The position numbers and the translations under genes are program-made. Below are positions 38,001 through 46,600 of a stretch of 64,000 bases of DNA, one piece after another; within the stretch, counting starts at the first letter, position 1; every line of letters starts with the position of its first letter. This stretch comes from Gilvimarinus sp. DA14. GTDB taxonomy: Bacteria > Pseudomonadota > Gammaproteobacteria > Pseudomonadales > Cellvibrionaceae. The notes under the pieces were generated by a model. That model saw nothing but the letters and a program-made list of their open reading frames with translations, did no database searches and was not told the DNA's origin. The stretch covers positions 1,302,001 through 1,366,000 of the forward strand of contig NZ_CP100350.1 of the NCBI RefSeq assembly GCF_024204685.1, read 5' to 3'.

Positions 38001-38930
38001 CAGGGCCACGGTGCCGTTGGACGGCTGGGTCACGGCGGTGACGCTGAGAAGATCACTTTCCACGTCGCTGTCGTTGGCCAGCACGTCGATCACGGTCGCG
38101 CCCGAGTCTTCAGAGACGGTGACGTTGTCGTTCACGGCCACCGGTGGGTCGTTTTCTGGATCCACGGTGACGGTCACGGTGCCGGTGTCGGTACCGCCGT
38201 TGCCATCGCTGACGGTGTAGGTGAAGGTGTCCTGACCGGTGAAGTTGGCGTCCGGGGTGTAACGCACTTCTCCGTTCACCAGGGCCACGGTGCCGTTGGA
38301 CGGCTGGGTCACGGCGGTGACGCTGAGAAGATCACTTTCCACGTCGCTGTCGTTGGCCAGCACGTCGATCACGGTCGCGCCCGAGTCTTCAGAGACGGTG
38401 ACGTTGTCGTTCACGGCCACCGGTGGGTCGTTTTCTGGATCCACGGTGACGGTCACGGTGCCGGTGTCGGTACCGCCGTTGCCATCGCTGACGGTGTAGG
38501 TGAAGGTGTCCTGACCGGTGAAGTTGGCGTCCGGGGTGTAACGCACTTCTCCGTTCACCAGGGCCACGGTGCCGTTGGACGGCTGGGTCACGGCGGTGAC
38601 GCTGAGAAGATCACCTTCCACATCGGTGTCGTTGGCCAACACGTCGATCACGGTCGCGCCCGAGTCTTCAGAGACAGTGACGTTGTCGTTCACCGCTACC
38701 GGTGGGTCGTTTTCTGGATCCACGGTGACGGTCACGGTGCCGGTGTCGGTACCGCCGTTGCCATCGCTGACGGTGTAGGTGAAGGTGTCTTGACCGGTGA
38801 AGTTGGCGTCCGGAGTGTAACGCACTTCTCCGTTCACCAGGGTCACGGTGCCGTTGGACGGCTGGGTCACGGCGGTGACGCTGAGAAGATCACCTTCCAC
38901 GTCGCTGTCGTTGGCCAGCACGTCGATCAC
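29046..38930 (-). CDS. LapA-like giant adhesin, C-terminal part (after frameshift)
   Basis: This 3294-residue frame continues the adhesin begun at 46957; a 5-bp duplication at 38933-38942 separates the two. It opens with 18 of the 24 near-identical 93-residue modules. Then come other beta-sandwich domains, two jelly-roll-like modules at about 32810-33060 and 31395-31775, and a PA14-like domain at about 30285-30840, a fold that binds sugars in other adhesins. After a cadherin-like stretch, RTX calcium repeats (G-x-E-G-D-D, G-G-P-G-D-D-T-L-S-G-G) lie at about 29380-29620. The end (V-T-D-F-N-V then S-L-D-L-A-D-L-L-Q-G) is a type I secretion C-terminus. The GTG used as its start is only the first available codon; translation alone would lack the retention module. 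Confidence 0.85.
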   Translation of the reverse strand: MIDVLANDSDVEGDLLSVTAVTQPSNGTVTLVNGEVRYTPDANFTGQDTFTYTVSDGNGGTDTGTVTVTVDPENDPPVAVNDNVTVSEDSGATVIDVLANDTDVEGDLLSVTAVTQPSNGTVALVNGEVRYTPDANFTGQDTFTYTVSDGNGGTDTGTVTVTVDPENDPPVAVNDNVTVSEDSGATVIDVLANDSDVESDLLSVTAVTQPSNGTVALVNGEVRYTPDANFTGQDTFTYTVSDGNGGTDTGTVTVTVDPENDPPVAVNDNVTVSEDSGATVIDVLANDSDVESDLLSVTAVTQPSNGTVALVNGEVRYTPDANFTGQDTFTYTVSDGNGGTDTGTVTVTVDPENDPPVAVNDNVTVSEDSGATVIDVLANDSDVESDLLSVTAVTQPSNGTVALVNGEVRYTPDANFTGQDTFTYTVSDGNGGTDTGTVTVTVDPENDPPVAVNDNVTVSEDSGATVIDVLANDSDVEGDLLSVTAVTQPSNGTVTLVNGEVRYTPDANFTGQDTFTYTVSDGNGGTDTGTVTVTVDPENDPPVAVNDNVTVSEDSGATVIDVLANDSDVEGDLLSVTAVTQPSNGTVTLVNGEVRYTPDANFTGQDTFTYTVSDGNGGTDTGTVTVTVDPENDPPVAVNDNVTVSEDSGATVIDVLANDTDVEGDLLSVTAVTQPSNGTVALVNGEVRYTPDANFTGQDTFTYTVSDGNGGTDTGTVTVTVDPENDPPVAVNDNVTVSEDSGATVIDVLANDSDVESDLLSVTAVTQPSNGTVALVNGEVRYTPDANFTGQDTFTYTVSDGNGGTDTGTVTVTVDPENDPPVAVNDNVTVSEDSGATVIDVLANDSDVESDLLSVTAVTQPSNGTVALVNGEVRYTPDANFTGQDTFTYTVSDGNGGTDTGTVTVTVDPENDPPVAVNDNVTVSEDSGATVIDVLANDSDVESDLLSVTAVTQPSNGTVALVNGEVRYTPDANFTGQDTFTYTVSDGNGGTDTGTVTVTVDPENDPPVAVNDNVTVAEDSGATVIDVLANDTDVEGDLLSVTAVTQPSNGTVTLVNGEVRYTPDANFTGQDTFTYTVSDGNGGTDTGTVTVTVDPENDPPVAVNDNVTVSEDSGATVIDVLANDSDVEGDLLSVTAVTQPSNGTVTLVNGEVRYTPDANFTGQDTFTYTVSDGNGGTDTGTVTVTVDPENDPPVAVNDNVTVSEDSGATVIDVLANDTDVEGDLLSVTAVTQPSNGTVALVNGEVRYTPDANFTGQDTFTYTVSDGNGGTDTGTVTVTVDPENDPPVAVNDNVTVSEDSGATVIDVLANDSDVESDLLSVTAVTQPSNGTVALVNGEVRYTPDANFTGQDTFTYTVSDGNGGTDTGTVTVTVDPENDPPVAVNDNVTVSEDSGATVIDVLANDSDVESDLLSVTAVTQPSNGTVALVNGEVRYTPDANFTGQDTFTYTVSDGNGGTDTGTVTVTVDPENDPPVAVNDNVTVSEDSGATVIDVLANDSDVESDLLSVTAVTQPSNGTVALVNGEVRYTPDANFTGQDTFTYTVSDGNGGTDTGTVTVTVDPENDPPVAVNDNVTVSEDSGATVIDVLANDSDVEGDLLSVTAVTQPSNGTVTLVNGEVRYTPDANFTGQDTFTYTVSDGEGGTESATVTVNVTPENDAPVANDDGILNGTEDTTSGVLNAAMLSNDIDLDGDALTITHVNGVALTGAAQNIDVLNGTVSIDASGSIRFTPAADYTGAVSFEYSISDNNGGADTAIVSGTIAPVDDAPTTSNAAVRTDEDVAYEFSLNDFPYTDAEGDALAAVTIVTLPAEGSLQWFNGTGWETVNAGDSISAADISNGYLQYQPEPNAPVGSDDGSGSGSFTFTVSDGNSSSAVATMTLSVDAVADTPDLSLADASDVVGDANFALPSGNGLQLQRFDNVPTVNSSNAADASVLEGALTSLAPSSSALVNQLGTGSTSATAVNIDEDDGLSLTGLIYLEAGTTYQVSGYQDDTLHIEIGGNVVHSEGFNSYGGYDSSNFTPSQSGYYTFELYAYNGDNVGRVSALITADGSTQTLDNYTLFSDIQAVETAGGQFSEYIGDADGGYYPVRLNEGLENTPIQLQDIVANLTDTDGSETLNMQITGLPVGSVLSDGSNHFTAAPGATVADVSEWNLETLVITAPLNFVGSFELGAVAQSIESSNGDTSQVSTNFTVVVREVPQDSQPEAVDDAIVVAADTTYLNGDVSSNDTQSTDGNNQYSVQSAPSNGVLNFNSDGTFTYTPNAGYTGVDSFEYAVVDADGDISTATVNILIPELNDNSAQVFEAALDSGSNSSSSAEMVSGNLLSNDASLPANISLSVAIAGGTVDSSVPGQTTITTVDGNTLRVNTDAESADFGDYTYTLINAVDHNLISQQTFDSDNGGWTGSGVSNENGQLRLDRDETASQIFSFGASMAGAEVVVSFNLYVDGGWETSGGGQDFFEVVANGNQVSSVSPSDETTSRVSVTTALDENGDLALALTANSTAGNEFALLDDLNISAVERTDEFTYTLTDGDQFSDSALLNVAIVDDRTDVPSDRDESYSLSENQDLVLGELNLLDNTGPQSGVGSVTAVTGGGIRINGVNAASDFTFTQQANAGNEVVHYTITHNDTLHTAELVVQANGDVSFTNEEGNLFDFLSSSDTAELLIDYTVNTFGENFSSTATLNIQGENDAPVAEPDTGLTQGGFASEFWVYNEGVDGPNLESVAQVIGFTGREAPDATFISTGFNYAVRQGDSDYRQNLGSGNNLESWLADGSDDDSVVRNTTESSGDAIVRFVGVFEVDTAGTYTLNITHDDGFVIFIDGEETFTADFITSPSNFVQTTQLSAGIHEVEVYYWDQGGEYVFDGSLFGPGGEDVWAPSNVSYRGAPYSTSEDQPITINVLANDHDIDGDRLTISSVSDGANGTVSTNGNTVTYSPNPGFFGQDSFTYTVSDGNGGYDSMRVPVEVRPTNNAPEVDLDADDSTANAGAYQAYGKPDTNVAIAGEDVVITDIDASNLWSAQIEIRNAQLGDQLVESAALPGGIDFTFDSNSNTATLSGIASHEDYQSALSLIALNGSETSETPRELVITVSDGLDSSAEVVSFITITNNIYGTEGDDLLDDSTYPHWEANTVFGLEGDDEIYGYSGDDSLYGNEGNDTLYGGSNNDLLVGGPGDDTLSGGGEWASDVFAWELGDQGSPGASANDVVTDFNVESGAGNSLDLADLLQGENSSNLTGYLHFEQSGADTVIHISSSGSFDGSNYDSATDQTITLQNVSLSGTDSEIITQLLNSGQLNVDS

Positions 38931-40659
38931 GGTCGCGTCGCGCCCGAGTCTTCAGAGACAGTGACGTTGTCGTTCACCGCTACCGGTGGGTCGTTTTCTG
39001 GATCCACGGTGACGGTCACGGTGCCGGTGTCGGTACCGCCGTTGCCATCGCTGACGGTGTAGGTGAAGGTGTCCTGACCGGTGAAGTTGGCGTCCGGGGT
39101 GTAACGCACTTCTCCGTTCACCAGGGCCACGGTGCCGTTGGACGGCTGGGTCACAGCGGTGACGCTGAGAAGATCAGCTTCCACATCGGTGTCGTTGGCC
39201 AACACGTCGATCACGGTCGCGCCCGAGTCTTCAGAGACAGTGACGTTGTCGTTCACCGCTACCGGTGGGTCGTTTTCTGGATCCACGGTGACGGTCACGG
39301 TGCCGGTGTCGGTACCGCCGTTGCCATCGCTGACGGTGTAGGTGAAGGTGTCCTGACCGGTGAAGTTGGCGTCCGGGGTGTAACGCACTTCTCCGTTCAC
39401 CAGGGCCACGGTGCCGTTGGACGGCTGGGTCACGGCGGTGACGCTGAGAAGATCACCTTCCACGTCGCTGTCGTTGGCCAGCACGTCGATCACGGTCGCG
39501 CCCGAGTCTTCAGAGACGGTGACGTTGTCGTTCACGGCCACCGGTGGGTCGTTTTCTGGATCCACGGTGACGGTCACGGTGCCGGTGTCGGTACCGCCGT
39601 TGCCATCGCTGACGGTGTAGGTGAAGGTGTCCTGACCGGTGAAGTTGGCGTCCGGGGTGTAACGCACTTCTCCGTTCACCAGGGCCACGGTGCCGTTGGA
39701 CGGCTGGGTCACGGCGGTGACGCTGAGAAGATCACCTTCCACGTCGGTGTCGTTGGCCAACACGTCGATCACGGTCGCGCCCGAGTCTTCAGCGACGGTG
39801 ACGTTGTCGTTCACGGCCACCGGTGGGTCGTTTTCTGGATCCACGGTGACGGTCACGGTGCCGGTGTCGGTACCGCCGTTGCCATCGCTGACGGTGTAGG
39901 TGAAGGTGTCTTGACCGGTGAAGTTGGCGTCCGGGGTGTAACGCACTTCTCCGTTCACCAGGGCCACGGTGCCGTTGGACGGCTGGGTCACAGCGGTGAC
40001 GCTGAGAAGATCAGCTTCCACATCGGTGTCGTTGGCCAACACGTCGATCACGGTCGCGCCCGAGTCTTCAGAGACAGTGACGTTGTCGTTCACCGCTACC
40101 GGTGGGTCGTTTTCTGGATCCACGGTGACGGTCACGGTGCCGGTGTCGGTACCGCCGTTGCCATCGCTGACGGTGTAGGTGAAGGTGTCCTGACCGGTGA
40201 AGTTGGCGTCCGGGGTGTAACGCACTTCTCCGTTCACCAGGGCCACGGTGCCGTTGGACGGCTGGGTCACGGCGGTGACGCTGAGAAGATCACCTTCCAC
40301 ATCGGTGTCGTTGACCAACACGTCGATCACGGTCGCGCCCGAGTCTTCAGAGACAGTGACGTTGTCGTTCACCGCTACCGGTGGGTCGTTTTCTGGATCC
40401 ACGGTGACGGTCACGGTGCCGGTGTCGGTACCGCCGTTGCCATCGCTGACGGTGTAGGTGAAGGTGTCTTGACCGGTGAAGTTGGCGTCCGGGGTGTAAC
40501 GCACTTCTCCGTTCACCAGGGCCACGGTGCCGTTGGACGGCTGGGTCACGGCGGTGACGCTGAGAAGATCACCTTCCACGTCGGTGTCGTTGGCCAACAC
40601 GTCGATCACGGTCGCGCCCGAGTCTTCGGCGACGGTGACGTTGTCGTTCACGGCCACCG
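33959..40659 (-). repeat. Array of 24 tandem 279-bp units (93-residue Ig-like modules)
   Basis: Twenty-four copies of a 279-bp unit run head to tail within the adhesin gene (6701 bp, i.e. 24 units plus 5 extra bases). Each encodes a module of the tandem-95 type (N-D-N-V-T-V-S-E-D-S-G-A-T-V-I-D-V-L-A-N-D ... G-Q-D-T-F-T-Y-T-V-S-D-G-N-G-G-T-D-T-G). Variation is confined to a few codons: D-S/D-T, E-G/E-S/E-A, T-L/A-L, S-E-D/A-E-D. The leftmost unit diverges at its outer end. The units from 34105 to 39131 fall into three blocks of six (1674 bp) with the same order of variants. Confidence 0.95.
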
Positions 40660-43600
40660 GTGCATCATTCTCGCCACTAACATTAATAGTCGCGACAGAT
40701 TGGATATTGCCATTCACGGTGTATTCGAGCGTGATGCTGGCCACATCTCCTGCACCGAGAAAGTTAAATAAAGAGGCTGCTCCGTTTTGCAGCGTGAGGT
40801 TGCCGTTGCTGTTAATGGTAAAGACGCCGACGTTACCTGTTTCTTTGTGAGTGATGGTGAACTCGGCTTCGCCAAACTCCATGGCGGTGGCGCTGATGGT
40901 GAAAAGATCAGTCTGATCTATGCCATTGATCAGTACCGCTTCATCCCCTGTGCCGGTAACGACATTGCTGTTACTGGCTGGAGTCGCGTTGTCGAGCAAA
41001 TTAAATTCACCCGCGGCGATGTTGTCGTCTTCACCAATGCTAATGGCTTCGTCGCCGTCGGCGGCTGTAATCGTATGTTGAATGGTTAAATCACTTGCGT
41101 TTGAGATAGAACCGTCGGCATCGATTAACTCGTATGAAAATACATCATCCGCTGGGTTTGCACTTGCCTCAACATAGTCGACGCTGTGCAGGGTAAAATG
41201 ATCGTCGGTATCCGCGCCGGAAATCGCTAAATACTGGAACTCGCTGCCCGGGTTAATGTGCAAACTGTAGGGCATCAAATCGAAAGTGCCGGAGCCGACT
41301 TGATTAAAGTCTTCGCCGTACGCAATCCAACGGCCATCGTCACTACTGCCTATCTGGCCAAATTGCACATTGGCTTGTGTGGCGTTCACGCCGAAATCAA
41401 TCACCAATGCCTGACTCTCGGCGCCACCGTTATCGCGCGAGTCAATGGTGGAGATATCGCCACTGCCAATGCGTACACCGACTTGCTCACTGGCATACAC
41501 CACATTGGCACTGTGCGCAGCATCTAAAGTGGCAGGATCAAGCAGGCCGTTAACATCTAAGTAACTGTCGCTGGCGCCATCAAAGCCATACAGTGCCACC
41601 CCGCTCCAGCTACCGGCATCCCCGCCACCCACACTCGTGGCGTCGGGCGCAGCGGCGGTTGAGCTGTAGGTGTAATTGCCCTGCGTATCAATAGTCAGGA
41701 CACCGGAGTCGCCAACAATAGTCCATTCAGTGCCATTAAATTCAGCGCTGTCGGTATCAAACTTAACGCCGCCAAAAGAAACACTGTGCAGCTCGCCACC
41801 TTCGGCGCCAAGCTGATCAGCACCACCGCCGGTGATGACATTACCAACGGCGCTGCCGCCAAGTTCTACGGTATTGCTATCATCCGCTGTCTGCGGTTGG
41901 GTATCGGTAATGAGAATATCCAATACATCTGTGGCAACTGAATTGGCAGCATCGGTTACGATAATTGAAAACTGATCGACAACACTGTCCGCACCGGCGC
42001 TGTGATCCCGCACCGCACCATTCTCTGTATAGGTATAGGTAATTGCACCCGTGCCTGAATCGTAATTGGTAACGGCCAACTGCCCGTAGTTGCCATTAAT
42101 GAACACTGGCGAATCAATACTGGCGCTGGAAATATCCTGGTCGTTGATGGTGACTTGACTGATACCCGCAACAGCCGAAACAACAGCCGAGCCAGAAACC
42201 GAGTCGCCACTGGCTTCCTGCACCGACTGCTCACCCGCCTCAGAGCCGTTGCCATCAATAATGGCAACCCCGGGGCCCGATAGATCCACACTGTACACTT
42301 CAACAGCGGCGCCGGTGGCCTGCGCACCGTTCGCGCCAAAACCGTAAACATAGCCCTCAACCGTAGTGTCGGCGTCACTGCTTAGCTCGCTACCAGGTAC
42401 ATTAATACTGTAAGTGCCGCTGCCATCGGTGGTGGTTTGGTAGCTCTGGCCATTAATATTGAGAATAACAATGGCAAAATTAATATTATCCGCAGCGGAC
42501 ACAGTTCCGGTAACGGCGATGGTTTGGCCGGCTTCGGCAGCATTGACGAGGTTGTCACCGGTGATCGGATCGATATCCAATCCAATGTCGGTAGTATTAG
42601 GGCTGTCGTTGTCAAAAATTCGGAGAGTACCCTGCGAATCCGACAACACGGCATTGGTTGCATTGCTGAGGTTTATCAGCGCCAACTCAGGGTTTGGATT
42701 ACTTTCGACAATATCGTCGTCAATAATCGGAACAGAAATAGTCGCTGAGGTTTGCCCCGGGTTAAAGGTTAACGTGCCGCTGACACTTTCATAGTCCAAA
42801 CCGGCAACGGCGGCCAGATCGGCTGTTGCATAATCTACGGTTACCGTTTCGGTGCTCGGGCGATCCAGGCTCACGGTGAAAACCGCATTGCCACTGCCCT
42901 CAACTGTGACCACAAAGTCGATGGAAATCTGTGGCAGATCGCTGCTTTCGGTGTCGTTATCGAAAATCGCAAACTGTAAGTGTTCGTAGTAGACGTTGTC
43001 GCCCGAGACATAGGCATCGAAATACTCGGTGGGCTCAATGGCGGCGTCATCAAAAATCGGCACGCGAATGTCAACCGAATCGCTACCCGCCGCCAGGGTA
43101 AAGCTGAAAATTGGCCGGGGCAGAGACATGCTGTAATCAATAGAGTGTTGCTCCATTGTTTGCCAGGTTTGCCCGCCATCGTTGGAATACTCGATGGGAA
43201 CAATATAGTCATCCGCATACTCTGCCACGGGATAACCGAGTTGTGCGCTTAACAGCTCACTGGTGAAATTAATCAACAGCGTCTGATCGGTATCGAAGGT
43301 CAGCTCGCTGTTTAAAGTAAACTGGTTAAAACCGTCGCCTTCGTTTACATCGGGAATTTCAGCCGATAAGTGAGAGCGATACTGGTCTTGCGTACTGGAG
43401 GTGACCTCTTCAAACGCGGTCCAGTCCTCTACGCGATAATCAATTGCCAAGCCTTCCAGGTCGTACTGATCTACGCCGTCGTTGAGCACAATCGCATAAT
43501 TACCATCGCCGCGGTCTTCCAGGGTGCCAATATCTTCGTAGCCGGCGCTGAGCGAAACATTTTTAACCAACAGGTTTTCGGTAATTACCTGACGGCCAAC

Positions 43601-46600
43601 CGCGCCTTCCAGAAGATCGTCGGTGGTAAAAGTGATTTCGCCATTTAATTCGTTGTAGTTGTACTTTATCTGTCCGCCGGGCACATCCAACACATCGGGC
43701 GTGCGCTCATCGGTTGTGACCGGCCCGCGGTCACCGGCCAATTGATCAATGGTATCGGCCACGTGCTCCATGGCGATGGTTTCAAATACGTTATTGTCCG
43801 AGGGATCGCGCTCGGTATCGCGAGTGAACTCTACACCGGCGTGCGCCAGCGCCTGCGAAATCATTTCTTTACCGGCGGTGGCAATGTTTAACGGCGCATC
43901 GGTGGTGGGGTCGATATAGCCGCTGAACAAGTCGTGCAGGCTGGCGTCGATGTTAATGTTGCTGTTGTAGCTGGCATCGGTGTTGGTCAAGCTGCCGGTA
44001 TTTAAAACACCGTTATCGGGAGTGGCATCGGTCAAATCGTTATCCAGCGCCTGCAGGAAAATAGCCATATTTTCAACGTAATTATCGTTGCTATTGGCCA
44101 ACTCTACTTCGGCGATATCCTGCAAAAACAGTACAGTCCCCTGGATAACATCGGCACTGAACTGTGCCACGGTGACATCGCCTATGGTGAAGGTGATGGT
44201 ATCTTCAGGGCGCACAAAAAATGACCCAGGCGAACCGGCATCACCGGTATAACCGCTTAAACCCGACGAGGTCTGGTAGGCGACGCCATTAACAAAGTTA
44301 TCGGTAAACTGCACCACCGTAACCGGGTCAAGGCTGTAGGCTTCTTCGTCGTTGGCACTGGCGCTGTTGCCGGCGGCATCGAATGTGGTGACCGAGCCGC
44401 TTATGCTACTGTCACTATCGTCAATTAAATCTTGAGCGCTAACGTCAATATTAAAAGCACCGTTTTCAACTAAGCCGGTGTACTCATTACCAGCGATTGT
44501 GATGGTTACGGTATCACCATCTTGTACATCGCCGCCCACAGTGCCACTAATTTGCGTCGTTTGACCTTGCGCTGCGGCCATTGCCACGGCGTTGCTATCG
44601 CCGATAGCATCAATCGTAATTTCTGCAACCGGTGCGGTGGTATCAACCTGATACGACTCAGTGTCGGTAGCAATAAAAGCATTGCCATTAGAATCGGTAC
44701 CCGTGACCTGGGCACTTAATTGGTTATCAGCCGCCAAATCGGCGCCAGCAACCTCAATACTGAACGTATTATCGCCCGCCACTAAACCGGTGTAAGTTGT
44801 GCCATTCACACTCAGGGTGACGGTATCTCCCGGCCCTGCATCGGCGCCTACAACACCAGTAATAACAGGAGTGCCAGCGGCCTCTTCCATATTGACAATA
44901 TTGTCGCCGGTAATAGGATCGAGCGTTATCAAGGCCTGGGATTGGGTATCCACCGCATAGTTAGCGGTGGTGGAAGCAGTATAGCTGGCGCCAGCCTCGG
45001 TTTGCCCGCTTACGCTGGCTGAGATGCTGTTATTTGTCGCTAACACGCTACCGGCGACATTAATGGCAAAGGTGCTGCCAGCACCGACGGTACCGGTATA
45101 GGTGTTTGCGCCAATAGTAAGCGTGATCTGATCGCCCTCACGGGCATCACCACTAACGCTACCGCTAATAACGATAGTTTGTGCGGCTTCGTTAGCGTCG
45201 ATTAAATTATCGGCCGTGACACTATCCAAAGAGATGCTGGCTTCTGCCTCTGCTGGAGGCGGAGGTGGCGGGGTAACGCCCCCATCTGCTTCCGGCACAT
45301 TGGCAAAACGAATCACGGCGCTATCGGTCGCTTCACCGTCGGTGACGGTGTAAGTTACCTCGGGCACAGGACCGCTGTAATTTGCAGAGGGCGTAAAAGT
45401 AAAATCGCCGTTGTCAGCGAGGGTAAAGCTTCCTACACCATCAATAGCGGCGACTTCACCGGCCGCGTATTGTGTCGCATCCCCAGCCACCACAAAGCCG
45501 GTAGCCGTTAACTGGGAGCTGTCGATATCAAAATCATTCTCCAGCGCATTGCCCAGCGTGACACCGTTGTGCACGGTTTGCAGCGGGCCGTCGTCAACGG
45601 CTTGTGGGGCATCGTTAACGGGGTTAACGTCAACTTCTACTACAGATTCAGCGGTCGCACCCGAGCTGTCAGTCACAAGTACGGTGAAAGAGTCTTCGCC
45701 GCTGTAATTTTCGTTGGGTGTGTAAGTAAATTCGCCCGTTTGCGCATTTAAGTTAACCGCGCCATTTTCGGGCGCTTCGGCGAGGCTGTAGCTGAGGGTA
45801 TCGCCTTCGGGCAGATCAATATCGCTAGCATCCACCTGGCCTGATACAGGAATGTCCTCTGCAGTCGCGAGGGACAAGTCTGTGGCAGTCGGAGCATCGT
45901 TTACCGGCGTAACTTGTACAGAGATGGTCTGCTCTGCGCTGGATTCACCATCGCTGACAATAACAGTAAAACTGTCGGCGCCGTTATAGTCGGCAAACGG
46001 GGTGTAAGTGAACTCGCCAGTTTGCGTGTTTATAGTGACGTCACCGTTTAACGGTGCTCCAACAAGCTGGTAACTGAGTGTGGCGCTGTCGGGGTCAGAG
46101 GACTCTATCTGGCCATTGAACGGCGTATCTTCTGCAGTTGTAAATGATTGCGCCGCAACAGCTGGCCCTTCATTAACGGGGACATCGCCCTCTTGCACGG
46201 CAGCGCTCTGCGCCGCGCGGGGGTTGGCAAAGCTTAAGTCAGGGTCAGAGACTGTTTCGCTAATACGGGGCAAGCGCACAAAGCTGCTACCGCCTTCACT
46301 GGCTTGTCCACCCGCCGCCGGCGCTTCATTAAGCATGTCCAGCAGGTCGCCATCACCGGCCAAGAGCGCTTGCTCATTCGCCTGCAAGCTTGCGAACAGA
46401 TCATCCATACGCGCATCCAGCAACAATGCGTCGTTTTCTGCCAGGTAATTGTAGATTGTCGAGAAGTCGCTCTCTCTAAGCAGCGCTTCGTTTGCGACTA
46501 ACGAGCTGTAGATGGCCTCGAACTGGCTGTCTTGCAGCAGCTGATCATTGACTTCTAGGGCGCTCAAGATAACGTCAAATGGGCTTGCCCCCAGCAACGC

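Noticed and set aside
38927-38930. GTGA stop/start overlap between adhesin fragments as evidence for two coupled genes
   Set aside because: The overlap is a by-product of the 5-bp duplication; all other repeat units read through here in one frame.
34047-39062. A 1671-codon open frame on the + strand antisense to the adhesin repeats, with a series of 69-residue frames every 279 bases
   Set aside because: They are shadows of a GC-rich tandem repeat that by chance lacks stops in that frame; they lack independent start signals, and the - strand frame has clear protein domains.
33959-40659. Regularly spaced repeats resembling a very large CRISPR-like array
   Set aside because: The units are contiguous 279-bp coding modules without spacers, and no cas genes are nearby.
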